Below are positions 8,843 through 18,362 of a stretch of DNA of 64,000 nucleotides, one piece after another. The notes below the pieces were generated by a model that did not search any database, had not been told where the DNA came from, and saw only the letters and a list, made by a program, of their open reading frames with translations. The DNA is from Gynuella sunshinyii YC6258. GTDB taxonomy: Bacteria; Pseudomonadota; Gammaproteobacteria; Pseudomonadales; Natronospirillaceae. Location: assembly GCF_000940805.1 (NCBI RefSeq), contig NZ_CP007142.1:62001-126000 (forward strand), in the 5' to 3' direction. The position numbers and the translations under genes are program-made. The first letter of the stretch is position 1. Each line of letters starts with the position of its first letter.

Positions 8843-9802
8843 TCAGAGCCAGCCACTCTCAAACCTGGCTTTACCGGCTTGTTTGGCCATAAACAGAAGT
8901 CGATCTGCCTGTTCGAAATAGTCCCAAAAATTCTGTTCAGGCTGCGGGCACCCTTGATATAAACCGATACTGATAGAGCACTGGCCCAGTCTTTTTGTAG
9001 GTAACGCAATGGTACTCACTGTGTCGATCATGCATTGGGCCACCTGACGTGATTGTTCAAGGGATGATCGCGGCAATACCACTACAAACTCGTCTCCCCC
9101 ATACCTGGCCAGAAGGTCGTCCGGCCCCAGGCATCCCCGTAACGCATCAACGACTTGTTGTAACACCACATCTCCGCCTTTATGGGTCAGTTCTGTATTG
9201 ATGTCTTTAAAGTTATCGATATCCAGAACCAGAATCGCCATCGGCGTCTGGCCATCGTTGTGAAAAAACAGCGTTTGCTGACTGTCGAGATAACGACGGT
9301 TGGGGATATTCAGAAAGCCATCATGAATCAGCATATGTGCGAGTCGTGCGCGCTCTTCTTCCAGCAACTGCTGCAATCGGCGCTCTTCGGTGATATCACG
9401 ATCAGCACCGATGTAGAATCCGGACTGGACATTGTCTGATCGGTATACCATAGTGCCCAGATTGGATATCCACCGATAACACTGACCTTTCACCTGGAAA
9501 CGATAGGTCGCTTCAAAGACATCACGCTTTCCAGTCATCACATCCTGCCACTGCTGCCGTATTGTTTCACGGTCTTCCGGGTGGACATATTCCAGCCAAC
9601 CGTAAAGGTTGTGATCAGATTCAACAGCCGCCTGATCCGGTAGCAGCGAGGCGGTAATTCGTTTACTACCCGGATGATGATCAACCACGAACACGTTTAC
9701 CCTGGACATGGCCTGCGCAATCTTTGGATTATCGAATAGAACTTCAGCGATCCTGGCCTTGATGATCTCCATTTCATCGGCCTTATCTGTCATCTTATTC
9801 AT
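8843..9802 (-). CDS. PAS-GGDEF diguanylate cyclase (copy 1)
   Basis: Predicted cyclic-di-GMP synthase, cytoplasmic, 319 residues. A PAS_3-type sensor domain spans about 55-140 (WLEYVHPEDRETI, YRWISNLGTMVYR, GADRDITEERRLQ). A short coiled coil follows, then a GGDEF domain with intact GGDEF at 235-239 and metal-binding DIDNFKD. The inhibitory RxxD site, which should end a few residues before ARYGGDEF, reads GPDD here, so product inhibition through that site is probably absent. There are no membrane segments. The neighbour at 9980 is a close paralogue of the same layout, pointing to tandem duplication. Confidence 0.9.
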   Translation of the reverse strand: MNKMTDKADEMEIIKARIAEVLFDNPKIAQAMSRVNVFVVDHHPGSKRITASLLPDQAAVESDHNLYGWLEYVHPEDRETIRQQWQDVMTGKRDVFEATYRFQVKGQCYRWISNLGTMVYRSDNVQSGFYIGADRDITEERRLQQLLEEERARLAHMLIHDGFLNIPNRRYLDSQQTLFFHNDGQTPMAILVLDIDNFKDINTELTHKGGDVVLQQVVDALRGCLGPDDLLARYGGDEFVVVLPRSSLEQSRQVAQCMIDTVSTIALPTKRLGQCSISIGLYQGCPQPEQNFWDYFEQADRLLFMAKQAGKARFESGWL

Positions 9803-9979
9803 AAATAAAATCAGAACAACTCGATCTGATAAGCATAGATAACAATATCTATGATCGCTATCTTCAATTGACAGATTTTGTAAACATGGAAACTTTTGTT
9901 ATTAAAAAAAACTAATGATGCGTGACATACAGCTTTATACAAAGCTTAAACTTACGCACAGACCTCAAGGGTGGAACAA

Positions 9980-10927
9980 CTACAACGTACCACTGATGAC
10001 TTTGGCTTTACCCTGTTTTTTAGCTTCAAACAGCAGTTTGTCGGCTTCGCCGAAATAATCCCAGAAACCGATATCCAGATCAGGATGTCCTTCGCATAAA
10101 CCAATACTGATGGATACTTTATAATCATCTGTCGACAACGGAATACCGGCCACTACATCCAACATATTGGCAGCGATGTCATGCACTCTTCCGGAGTTCG
10201 AGCCGGGAATGACCACTACAAATTCATCACCGCCATAGCGGGCCAGAATATCGCTTGCACCCAGACATTTCTGAACCCGTTCCACCACCATCTGCAGCAC
10301 TTCATCACCACCCTTATGGGTCAGAATCGTATTCAGTTGTTTGAAGTCATCAATATCAAACACCATCACGGCATTGTGGGTTTCACCATCGTTGATAAAA
10401 AACCGGAACTGTTCCGAATCCAGATAGCGACGATTAGGAATATTCAGAAAATCATCCAGCACAATCTGCTGTGCCAGCTTGGCTCTTTCCTCTTCCAGCA
10501 ACTGCTGTAACAAGCGTTCTTCAGTGACATCTCGGTCTGCACCGATATAAAGACTGGGGCGGCCATCATAGTAGCGATAGACCATGGTGCCGATATGAGA
10601 AATCCAGCGATATTCACCATTCACCTGAAAACGAAAGACTTCTTCAAAGACATCCGCATTACCATAAACCACTTTTTGCCACTTGTACCTGACCCGATCC
10701 AGATCATCCGGATGAACCAGCTCAAGCCATTTCTGCGCATCCTTTCTGGAGCGTTCCCATTCCTGAGGAACCAACGATGGAGACACATGAACAATTTCCT
10801 CGCCATGATCCACCACAAATACATGCACGCGGGACATGGCTGCTGCGATTCCGGGATCATCGAACAATACTTGCAACGCTTTAGCTTTGCTTTCAGCAAG
10901 ATCTTTTAAACTTTTTTCCTCATTCAT
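9980..10927 (-). CDS. PAS-GGDEF diguanylate cyclase (copy 2, tandem paralogue)
   Basis: 315 residues from the ATG at 10927; a GTG at 10948 would add seven residues. It has the same architecture as the gene at 8843: an N-terminal segment with MSRVHVFVVDHG, PAS_3 domain at about 60-137, linker EERLLQQLLEEERAKLAQ, and GGDEF at 232-236 with DIDDFKQ. The RxxD position is GASD, so the inhibitory site is missing here too. Long stretches are near-identical to copy 1 (DDFLNIPNRRYLDS versus DGFLNIPNRRYLDS), while the N-termini differ more. Spacing of 177 bases suggests separate promoters. The ligand of either PAS domain cannot be read from sequence. Confidence 0.9.
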   Translation of the reverse strand: MNEEKSLKDLAESKAKALQVLFDDPGIAAAMSRVHVFVVDHGEEIVHVSPSLVPQEWERSRKDAQKWLELVHPDDLDRVRYKWQKVVYGNADVFEEVFRFQVNGEYRWISHIGTMVYRYYDGRPSLYIGADRDVTEERLLQQLLEEERAKLAQQIVLDDFLNIPNRRYLDSEQFRFFINDGETHNAVMVFDIDDFKQLNTILTHKGGDEVLQMVVERVQKCLGASDILARYGGDEFVVVIPGSNSGRVHDIAANMLDVVAGIPLSTDDYKVSISIGLCEGHPDLDIGFWDYFGEADKLLFEAKKQGKAKVISGTL

Positions 10928-11165
10928 GAGTACTCTAACCCATCTCACATGCGTTAATGGAAACTGAGAATGCCATTCGCCCGTTTATCATGATATACAC
11001 AATATGGCTGTTCAGAAGACCTCTACAGCCGGAATGGTAACCTGTTCAAAACTTATGCTCATACAAAAGCACTAAATGAATCGCTGATTCGTTGAGTTTT
11101 CAACTCAATCGATGATCAACGACTCATGATTACCATCTCAACGATATGACCAATATCATCCTGAT

Positions 11166-11456
11166 CTACGATTGCTGTTGCTGAAATTTTGCGAGCTGTT
11201 CCGGCGTTGCTTCCTGTTGATATTTATCCTTCCATTCATTGTAAGGCATGCCGTAAACAATTTCGCGGGCATCATCATAACTCATTGAAACCCCTTCCTG
11301 TTCGGCTGCTGCAACATACCACTTGGCCAGACAGTTACGACAAAATCCTGCCAGATTCATCAGTTCGATATTCTGTACATCTTTGCGACTGTCCAAATGT
11401 TCCAGTAACCGACGAAATACAGCAGCTTCTATCTCTTTATTCTGTGTCACTGACAT
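11166..11456 (-). CDS. DUF1244 family protein
   Basis: 96 residues, the usual size for this small proteobacterial family. It contains the conserved FRRLLEHLDSRKDVQNIELMN start, the NLAGFCRNCLAKWY segment with two cysteines (CRNC), and YDDAREIVYGMPYNEWK. No function is established for the family. It lies 3 bases after the dapB stop on the same strand, so it is probably co-transcribed with dapB and rph. Its C-terminal tail is glutamine-rich. Confidence 0.88.
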   Translation of the reverse strand: MSVTQNKEIEAAVFRRLLEHLDSRKDVQNIELMNLAGFCRNCLAKWYVAAAEQEGVSMSYDDAREIVYGMPYNEWKDKYQQEATPEQLAKFQQQQS

Positions 11457-11459
11457 AAC

Positions 11460-12191
11460 TTAATCCAATAAATGCTCAAGACCATACAGCAGCTGTTCAC
11501 GACTGCCGACTTTTTTACATGCCAGGCAGACACCCGGCATAAACGACTCCCTGTGCTGGGAGTTATGTTCAATTTTCAGTGTCTCGCTAAGACCACCGAA
11601 AAACACCGTTTGCTGAGCAACCACTCCAGGTAAACGAACAGAATGAACAGGTACATCATGCAAACTGGCACCTCGGGCACCCGCGAGCAGTTCTTTCCGA
11701 CTGGTCGGTGTTGCTGCACTTACCCTGGCCCCGGCAATCAGTTCAGCCGTGCGAATACTGGTACCGGATGGGCTTTCCTCTTTCTGCGGACTGTGGGCTT
11801 CGATGATTTCCACATCGGGCAAATACTTTGCCGCCAGTGCCGAAAACTTCATCATCAATACCGCGCCTAACGAAAAATTCGGAGCGATCAGACCACCCAG
11901 TTTTTGCTCAGCCGCCAGTGCCTGCAATTCTTCCACTTGATGCTGTTGAAAACCGGACGTGCCGATGACCGGAGACACACCGGCAGCAATAATGGTTTTG
12001 GCATTTTCAAACCCGATAGAGGCGATGGTGAAATCGACGACCACATCGGGTTTAAGCTCAGCAATTCTGGCGGCCAGATCATCCTCCCGATCCGTTCCAC
12101 CTACAAACTCCAGGTCGGCATCCTGACTGACCGCCTTGACCACTTCCGACCCCATGCGTCCTCGGGCACCATTCACCATGACTCTGATCAT
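11460..12191 (-). CDS. dapB: 4-hydroxy-tetrahydrodipicolinate reductase (short, divergent DapB)
   Basis: Reduces 4-hydroxy-tetrahydrodipicolinate with NAD(P)H in lysine and peptidoglycan precursor synthesis. The start at 12191 (MIRVMVNGARGRMG) places the Rossmann motif at the N-terminus and avoids overlapping rph; it gives 243 residues, shorter than the ~270 of enterobacterial DapB. VVVDFT, PVIGTSGF and APNFSLGAVLMMKF are present. The catalytic segment reads EAHSPQKEESPSGTS: H133 and K137 are kept, but the usual second histidine is S134, and GTTG is GTSG. The fold is certain. Whether this is the main lysine-pathway enzyme or a second copy cannot be told here. Confidence 0.85.
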   Translation of the reverse strand: MIRVMVNGARGRMGSEVVKAVSQDADLEFVGGTDREDDLAARIAELKPDVVVDFTIASIGFENAKTIIAAGVSPVIGTSGFQQHQVEELQALAAEQKLGGLIAPNFSLGAVLMMKFSALAAKYLPDVEIIEAHSPQKEESPSGTSIRTAELIAGARVSAATPTSRKELLAGARGASLHDVPVHSVRLPGVVAQQTVFFGGLSETLKIEHNSQHRESFMPGVCLACKKVGSREQLLYGLEHLLD

Positions 12192-12198
12192 GCTCTGT

Positions 12199-12921
12199 TT
12201 ACTCCTCAGCCGCCAATGCCTGCTGCTGCAACTCATTCAAGGTCTGAATCCCCTGACGGGCGAGTCCCAACATGCCACTCAAATGTGTCTCAGTGAAAGG
12301 TTCTGCTTCTGCGGTTCCCTGAATTTCCACGAAACCACCGGCAGATGTCATGATGACGTTCATATCGGTATCAGCGGCAGAATCCTCAGGATAATCCAGA
12401 TCCAGAACCGGCGTGCCCTGATAAACCCCGACAGAAACCGCTGCCACCAGATGCAACAACGGATCAGACTTGATCATCTTTTCACGCTGCATGTACCGCA
12501 GGGCATCCACCAGCGCCACACAACCACCGGTAATGGCTGCCGTCCGGGTACCACCATCGGCCTGAATGACATCGCAATCGATGGTGATGGAATTTTCACC
12601 AAGCTTTTCCAGATCCACTGCCGCCCGCAAGGCCCGACCAATCAAACGACCGATTTCAATGGTTCGGCCCTGCTGTTTGCCACGCGCGGCTTCACGGTCA
12701 TTACGGCTGCCGGTGGCTCTGGGCAACATACCGTATTCCGCAGTCACCCAACCCCGACCTTCGCCCTTGAGGAACCTTGGCACTCCCTCAGACACCGACG
12801 CGGTGCAAATCACTTTGGTATTGCCAAACTCAACCAATACCGAACCTTCAGCATGCATGGTGTAATGACGGGTAATGTTTACTGTTCTGAGTTGATCCGG
12901 TTGACGACCACTAGGGCGCAT
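12199..12921 (-). CDS. rph: Ribonuclease PH
   Basis: Phosphorolytic 3'-to-5' exoribonuclease that trims tRNA 3' ends. It has 240 residues, full length. The N-terminus [14 protein letters not shown] is typical. Inside are the conserved [45 protein letters not shown] (phosphate and RNA binding arginines) and [21 protein letters not shown] (conserved aspartates). It is divergent from yicC, the standard gammaproteobacterial arrangement. dapB follows 7 bases after its stop. Confidence 0.97.
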   Translation of the reverse strand: MRPSGRQPDQLRTVNITRHYTMHAEGSVLVEFGNTKVICTASVSEGVPRFLKGEGRGWVTAEYGMLPRATGSRNDREAARGKQQGRTIEIGRLIGRALRAAVDLEKLGENSITIDCDVIQADGGTRTAAITGGCVALVDALRYMQREKMIKSDPLLHLVAAVSVGVYQGTPVLDLDYPEDSAADTDMNVIMTSAGGFVEIQGTAEAEPFTETHLSGMLGLARQGIQTLNELQQQALAAEE

Positions 12922-13032
12922 TGAATTCTCCTATCGGAATGTATGAGGGCCGGGAATTGTAGCTTAGTGACGCTATGGGTGTTAAGGAATAACCGGTATA
13001 CTGCCGCGCTGATCCGTCTTTGGGAAAGCATT

Positions 13033-13899
13033 ATGATACTGAGCATGACGGGCTTTGCCCGCAAAGAAACATCCGATACCTGGGGTACTCTGTCACTCGA
13101 AATCAAAGCCGTGAATCACCGCTACCTGGAAACCTGGTTCCGCCTCCCCGACAGCCTGCGCATGGCGGAAATCCCACTGCGCGAACGCATCAAGAAAAAA
13201 CTCAGTCGCGGTAAAGTGGAAGTGCAGGTGCGTTTCAGCCCTCAGGCCCAAACCACCAACCAGCTCAGCGTCAACACTCAACTGGTTCATGACCTGAACC
13301 AGGCCATCGAGCAAATCAAAGCCATTATTCCCCAGTCATCCAACGTCAATCCGCTGAACATCCTGCAATGGCCCGGCGTCGTCGCAGAACAGGCGCTGGA
13401 CCCCGAACAACTCCAGGCCGAACTGTTCAAACTGCTCGACAGCGCCCTTGACGACCTGCTCGCCCATCGGGCTCGTGAAGGCGCCGAACTGGCTCAGGCC
13501 ATCGAAGAACGCCTGCAACTGATCAGCACCATCGTTGCCGAAGTAAGGACTCGCTTACCTGAAATCATAGAAGAACAAAGAACCAACCTCAAAACCAAAG
13601 TGAGCGAACTGATCGAACAGATAGACCCGCAACGACTGGAACAGGAAATCGTCCTGCTGGCCCAGAAAATCGACGTAGCCGAAGAACTCGACCGCCTCGA
13701 CGCCCACGTCCAGGAAACCCGTCACGTCCTCACCCAAAAAGGCTCCGTCGGCCGCCGCTTAGACTTCCTCATGCAGGAATTCAACCGTGAAGCCAACACC
13801 CTGTCATCCAAATCCATCCTGGCCGAAACCACCAAAAAAGCCGTGGATCTGAAGGTGTATATTGAGCAGATGCGGGAGCAGATTCAGAATATTGAGTAG
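13033..13899 (+). CDS. yicC: YicC family endoribonuclease
   Basis: 288 residues starting MILSMTGFARKE, the signature YicC N-terminus; this fixes the start at 13033 although the frame is open upstream. The C-terminal part contains ELDRLDAHVQETRHVL and the family-typical GRRLDFLMQEFNREANTLSSKS followed by KVYIEQMREQIQN. E. coli YicC is reported to be an RNase acting on structured RNA; the stress-induced-protein label is older. It is transcribed away from rph and ends at a strong terminator. Where gmk often follows in relatives, a restriction operon is found here. Confidence 0.95.
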   Translation: MILSMTGFARKETSDTWGTLSLEIKAVNHRYLETWFRLPDSLRMAEIPLRERIKKKLSRGKVEVQVRFSPQAQTTNQLSVNTQLVHDLNQAIEQIKAIIPQSSNVNPLNILQWPGVVAEQALDPEQLQAELFKLLDSALDDLLAHRAREGAELAQAIEERLQLISTIVAEVRTRLPEIIEEQRTNLKTKVSELIEQIDPQRLEQEIVLLAQKIDVAEELDRLDAHVQETRHVLTQKGSVGRRLDFLMQEFNREANTLSSKSILAETTKKAVDLKVYIEQMREQIQNIE

Positions 13900-13938
13900 G
13901 TTCTTAGGTAGAAAGTTACTTGTCCAAGAATGTCTAAG

Positions 13939-13974
13939 AAGCCCTGTATTTCATTGTAAATACAGGGCTTTTTT
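13939..13974 (+). terminator. Strong intrinsic terminator of yicC
   Basis: A perfect 13-bp stem, AAGCCCTGTATTT (13939-13951) with AAATACAGGGCTT (13958-13970), has a 6-base loop and continues into TTTT then ATTT. It lies 39 bases after the yicC stop. The A-run on the left arm could also serve hsdR transcription from the opposite strand. Confidence 0.93.
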
Positions 13975-14151
13975 ATTTCTCCCGTCCAAATCAGTTTGCA
14001 GATGTCCGTTACCAGTTTCTGTTTAAGTGGTGGGCAAACTCTGTTTTTTGACTCAATAAACGTTTTACAGTGCGCAATACCTTAAACAGAACATTCCGAA
14101 GCTACCTGACTGTTTATCCCTGTATCACGTTTAGCAACGCGGAATTCAATA

Positions 14152-17100
14152 TCAATAATGCTCTTCTATATACCCATAAGCCTTCTGGAATAGTTCTTTA
14201 TCTTTACCAAGCCCAAACTGCGCCAGCGTCACCAGCAGTGCCTTCTGGATTTCTCGCGGGCCACTGTTGGAGTTTTGCCAGCCTTCAAAACGGGTGGCTT
14301 TGACTATTTTATCGATCTGCTCTACCACATCGCCGATTAGCTTTGGCGTGGTTTCGGGGCGGGTTTCCAGGAAGAGTTTGGTTAAGGCCTGCTTGTTGTC
14401 TTCTTCGGTCACGACATGCTCGCCGGTTTCGCGCTCGGCTTGTACCGTATCTTTGGCGGCGTCTAACAGACCTTTTAACCAGTCGATGGCTTTAATGACA
14501 CCGGCTTCGTAGTCTTGGCGCAGTTTTTCTAAGCGTTCACCTAACTCGACAAACTTCGGGTCATTGCTGCCACGCAGGCGGCCCATCAGATCAATTTCCA
14601 GGCGTTTGGCGCGTTGTTCTTGTTCTTTGTCGGTCAGGGTGAAAATGGCGTGTTCATCCATGATCAGCTCGTCGATATCATCGCGGATGCGGTTGATGTC
14701 GGTATGCTCGTGGATCATCTTGATGGTTTCAGGGCCAAGGGCAGCCCACACCAAAGCACCGGTTTGGCCGACTGGGCGCACCGATTCGTAAATCTGTGCC
14801 AGCCATTTATAATCATTTCTGAACGGACTTAAGAATGGATCTGGATTGATAGCTGACCATAATTTGGAAAGTACGCCGAAGCTCGCTGCGAACTCATCAC
14901 GCTTTTCATTGGTTGGCAGGCACTCTTGCGCTGCCATTATCCCTTCGAAGCCTTCTAGCGTGCGGTCCACATTAGGGAAGAAGTCTAGGCACTTTTTCAG
15001 CTGGACTGGTAATAACTCTTTAAAGGCTTCAATGCCCTCCACCACGCCATCAATCTCTTCCGGGTTGTAGGCCAGTGCGGTGCGCAGGTTTTCAAACACA
15101 CCGAGGTAATCAATGATAAGTCCCATGTCTTTGCGCACTTCGTCTGTTTCATACAAACGGTTGGTGCGGCACATGGCCTGCAATAGCGTGTGGTCGCGCA
15201 GCGGCTTATCTAAGTACATGCAGTAACATATCGGTGCATCAAAACCTGTAAGCAATTTCGCGGTAACAATAATCAGCTGCAACGAATGCTTGGGGTCTTT
15301 ATAGCCTTCGATAAGATCTTTCTGAATTTGTTCTTCAGCATCAATTGTCTGCCAACGCTTGAAGTCCTTTTCCTTAACTGGAATGTCCTTATCGCTTTCC
15401 CACTTAGCCCAATCTTTGTTTTTCTTACCTTTGTCGTCAATGATAGGAGCCTGGTCAACGTTCATGACCACTTCAACCGCATCAAACCCTAGCTTTTCCC
15501 CCAGCAAGTAGTACATCTGCACGCAGGCATCGCGGTCGTACACTACTACCATGCCTTTCATTTTTTTTGGCTTTACGTGGCTGGTAAAGTGTTCGGCAAT
15601 ATCATTGCTGACGGCAGCCATTCGTTTGGGCGCTTTGAGCATCACCGCTAATTTGCCCGCGCGTTTTGATAGCGCGGCTTTTTCTTCTTCGTCGAGGTTG
15701 TTGTCTTTGGCGAGCTGCTCAAATTCCTGGTTGATGGCATCACGGTCTACTCGCAGCTCTGCCAAGCGGGGTTCAAACTTTACAGGGTTAGTGGCGCCAT
15801 CGCGGATCGACTGCTTGTAGCTGTAGCGATTCATGTAACGGCCGGGGTCTTCCTCGGCGCCAAACAGTTTGAAGGTATTACGATCAATGCCTGAAATCGG
15901 CGTACCAGTTAAACCATAGAAGTGAGCATTGGGAAGCGCCCAGCGCATTTTCTCACCCAAGCCACCTTCCTGCGTGCGGTGGGCTTCGTCGACTAACACA
16001 ATAATGTTATCGCGATTGTTCAGGCCGTTGGGGTTGCTATCGTCTATCTCGACATCTTTAAACTTAAAGATGGTGGTAATTAAAATGCCACGGCTGTCTT
16101 GCTCGATATGTTCACCGAGCTTTTTGCAGCTTTGTACTTTAATGAGGTTTTTAACGTCCGCACCACCAAAGGTCTCGTTGATCTGGCTGTCCAGATCGCG
16201 GCGGTCGACCACGATCAATACGGTGGGGTTTTTCAGGGCATTATCGCTACGCAGCATTTTTGCGGCGTAGAGCATCAACAACGATTTACCCGAGCCTTGG
16301 AAATGCCAGATCAGCCCTTTTTTCGGGTAGCCTTTGCGCACGCGCTCTACAATCTGCTTGGCCGCTTCAAACTGTGGGTAACGCGGCAGAATTTTAATGC
16401 GCTTGGGTGGTGTGTTCTTACCGGTTTTAACCGTTGAAAACAGCGCGAAAGATTCCAGAAGCTGCAATAAGGTTTGCGGGTTTAACAAGCCCTCACAGCT
16501 ATCCAGCACCGATGCCAAGCCGGGCAAAATGTCATCGCGCAGGTCGGTATGGTGCCACGGGCCCCAATCTTTTACCCGGGCGTTAATGGCGCCATAAGCA
16601 AAGGTCTTTCCTTCACTGGCAAAACATAGCAGGTTGGGCACGAAGTAGGGTTCAACGTTTTTCCAGTAGTGCTTTTTACCGCCCATAAAATCGGCGGCGC
16701 CGTCTTGCCAGGTAACACTGGGGCGGGTAGCGGTTTTCACTTCGCCCACCACCAAGGGAATACCGTTCACATAGAGCACAATATCAAAATAGACTTCGGT
16801 GGCCGCGATATAGTGCACCTGTTGTGACACCACAAAGTGGTTGTTGGCGATATTGTCAAAATCAATCAAGTTGATGGTGATGTGGTCGCCATTCTCACCA
16901 AAAGGCAAAGTCTTCTCGGCCATTAACCATTCATGAAAGTTTTCATTCGCCTTTACCAAGCCGGTATGACGCGCCTCCAGAACCACACCACGCAGCTTGT
17001 AAATCACCTCATCGGCATAATCTGGCTGCTTGGCGATATCGGGGTTTAACGAACACAAGGCGTCTTTAAGCCACTCGTCAACGAAGATATCCTGCGCTTG

Positions 17101-17202
17101 CTTGGGCAAACTCTCGCCGTGGCAGTAAGTCCACTTTACACCGCTTAACCCTTTTAAGCGGTCGATAATTCCATTCTCTGTGACGGTTTGTTCGTTAAAC
17201 AC
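14152..17202 (-). CDS. hsdR: Type I restriction enzyme, HsdR motor/nuclease subunit
   Basis: ATP-dependent translocase and endonuclease subunit of a type I restriction-modification complex; 1016 residues, full size. The PD-(D/E)xK nuclease site is D140 then E154-V-K156. Helicase motor: Walker A GSGKS at 303-307, DEAH at 405-408 and GLTGTPISG further on. It starts at a GTG that shares one base with the hsdS stop (TAGTG), so the subunits are coupled. As last gene of the operon it is made after the methylase genes, a common safety order. Nothing suggests inactivation. Confidence 0.95.
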   Translation of the reverse strand: MFNEQTVTENGIIDRLKGLSGVKWTYCHGESLPKQAQDIFVDEWLKDALCSLNPDIAKQPDYADEVIYKLRGVVLEARHTGLVKANENFHEWLMAEKTLPFGENGDHITINLIDFDNIANNHFVVSQQVHYIAATEVYFDIVLYVNGIPLVVGEVKTATRPSVTWQDGAADFMGGKKHYWKNVEPYFVPNLLCFASEGKTFAYGAINARVKDWGPWHHTDLRDDILPGLASVLDSCEGLLNPQTLLQLLESFALFSTVKTGKNTPPKRIKILPRYPQFEAAKQIVERVRKGYPKKGLIWHFQGSGKSLLMLYAAKMLRSDNALKNPTVLIVVDRRDLDSQINETFGGADVKNLIKVQSCKKLGEHIEQDSRGILITTIFKFKDVEIDDSNPNGLNNRDNIIVLVDEAHRTQEGGLGEKMRWALPNAHFYGLTGTPISGIDRNTFKLFGAEEDPGRYMNRYSYKQSIRDGATNPVKFEPRLAELRVDRDAINQEFEQLAKDNNLDEEEKAALSKRAGKLAVMLKAPKRMAAVSNDIAEHFTSHVKPKKMKGMVVVYDRDACVQMYYLLGEKLGFDAVEVVMNVDQAPIIDDKGKKNKDWAKWESDKDIPVKEKDFKRWQTIDAEEQIQKDLIEGYKDPKHSLQLIIVTAKLLTGFDAPICYCMYLDKPLRDHTLLQAMCRTNRLYETDEVRKDMGLIIDYLGVFENLRTALAYNPEEIDGVVEGIEAFKELLPVQLKKCLDFFPNVDRTLEGFEGIMAAQECLPTNEKRDEFAASFGVLSKLWSAINPDPFLSPFRNDYKWLAQIYESVRPVGQTGALVWAALGPETIKMIHEHTDINRIRDDIDELIMDEHAIFTLTDKEQEQRAKRLEIDLMGRLRGSNDPKFVELGERLEKLRQDYEAGVIKAIDWLKGLLDAAKDTVQAERETGEHVVTEEDNKQALTKLFLETRPETTPKLIGDVVEQIDKIVKATRFEGWQNSNSGPREIQKALLVTLAQFGLGKDKELFQKAYGYIEEHY

Positions 17203-18362
17203 TATTTAGTCTCCATAAACTCCGCAGATAATACTTTTTTGAATTCTTGCTGATTAGCTAAGTCCGCTTTCAAATTTTTGACGAGCTTATCTGCTACGAT
17301 CACCTTATCGACAATCTCTTTTTGTCTCTCTATCGGAGGTATCGACACTTTTATTGCACTAAAACGTCCAGCACCTAAATGAGCAACAGTAGTCATATTC
17401 GCGGCGTAGGCAAAAATACCTTTATAAAAGGCACAACGAAAAAGGTACAAAGCAAATTCGGGTAGAATCAAAGGGCCACTTCTAAATCTTAATAACGTAT
17501 TCTGAATGCAACAACTTTCAATTTCATCGTTATACATTGCTACTCGACCGACGTTAAATACGCTCGTAATGTCACCTTCAGTGATCAAAATATCTTTGGT
17601 TTTAAGCTGGTGAGTTTCGAAGTCACTATCATTGAAGTCCATTTCCTCGACATCATTTAGATCAAGTTCGCCATCCAGAACATTTACGACTCGCAAATAT
17701 GGTTTTGAATATTTTCCAGTCGTATATTTTGGCGTGCGCTGTCTTCCAAGCTTTACCTCTCCTAATTCACCAATACTAAACTCTTTCCAAGACGACTTTG
17801 GTTTCCATATTTCATTAATCAGGACAACTTTAAACAAGGTTTCCGCAGAATTTAGTAAGTTTTCTTTTAACAGATATTTTTCATCTATTAAATCTAAAAC
17901 ATCCGTTGCAACACGTTGCTTCTCTTTTTCTACAACATCTACAGCGAGCTCTTTAAGAACACTAAATTTAGTTCTAGGAGAAAGTGAGCCAGATGATGTT
18001 TTAATAGCCCAATTCCAAAAACGTTCTGTATGTATGATTCTTGACAAGTAATCGCTAGTTACACCATCATGTTTTGGTTCTAAAACCAAAATATCACCCG
18101 AACATATACCATCAAATTCAGCAATAGCCGCCTTTTTTAAGTAAGGACGGCGCTTACCAAACAAGATATGTCCTTTCTTAAATACTCTGGTAAAACTTGG
18201 ATTATCTTCCTCAATAATTCCCCAGCGTTTGATCTTGAGCGAACCAGAATCCAAGTGCTCTAAACCAATGTAACGTTCATAACCATCGGCAATTGGGTCT
18301 TTAGTGGTGAGTTTTACTTCGCGGCAAATATCACCAAATTTCACGGTTTGTTTATCAGTCAT
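17202..18362 (-). CDS. hsdS: Type I restriction enzyme, HsdS specificity subunit
   Basis: Target-recognition subunit with two target-recognition domains and conserved spacer helices; 386 residues. The first half runs from VKFGDICREV to about residue 160, followed by a helical spacer (KEKQRVATDVLDLIDEKYLL). The second half begins around SWKEFSIGELGEVKLGRQRT and ends in another helix (IERQKEIVDKVIVADKL). Base composition is clearly more AT-rich than the flanking hsd genes, as expected for a fast-evolving, exchangeable gene. It overlaps the hsdM at 18362 by one base (TAATG) and hsdR by one base. The recognition sequence cannot be predicted. Confidence 0.92.
   Translation of the reverse strand: MTDKQTVKFGDICREVKLTTKDPIADGYERYIGLEHLDSGSLKIKRWGIIEEDNPSFTRVFKKGHILFGKRRPYLKKAAIAEFDGICSGDILVLEPKHDGVTSDYLSRIIHTERFWNWAIKTSSGSLSPRTKFSVLKELAVDVVEKEKQRVATDVLDLIDEKYLLKENLLNSAETLFKVVLINEIWKPKSSWKEFSIGELGEVKLGRQRTPKYTTGKYSKPYLRVVNVLDGELDLNDVEEMDFNDSDFETHQLKTKDILITEGDITSVFNVGRVAMYNDEIESCCIQNTLLRFRSGPLILPEFALYLFRCAFYKGIFAYAANMTTVAHLGAGRFSAIKVSIPPIERQKEIVDKVIVADKLVKNLKADLANQQEFKKVLSAEFMETK

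Noticed and set aside
11092-11108. TTGAGTT-TTC-AACTCAA hairpin downstream of the DUF1244 gene
   Set aside because: Short, AT-rich and without a U-run on the minus-strand transcript; too weak to call a terminator.
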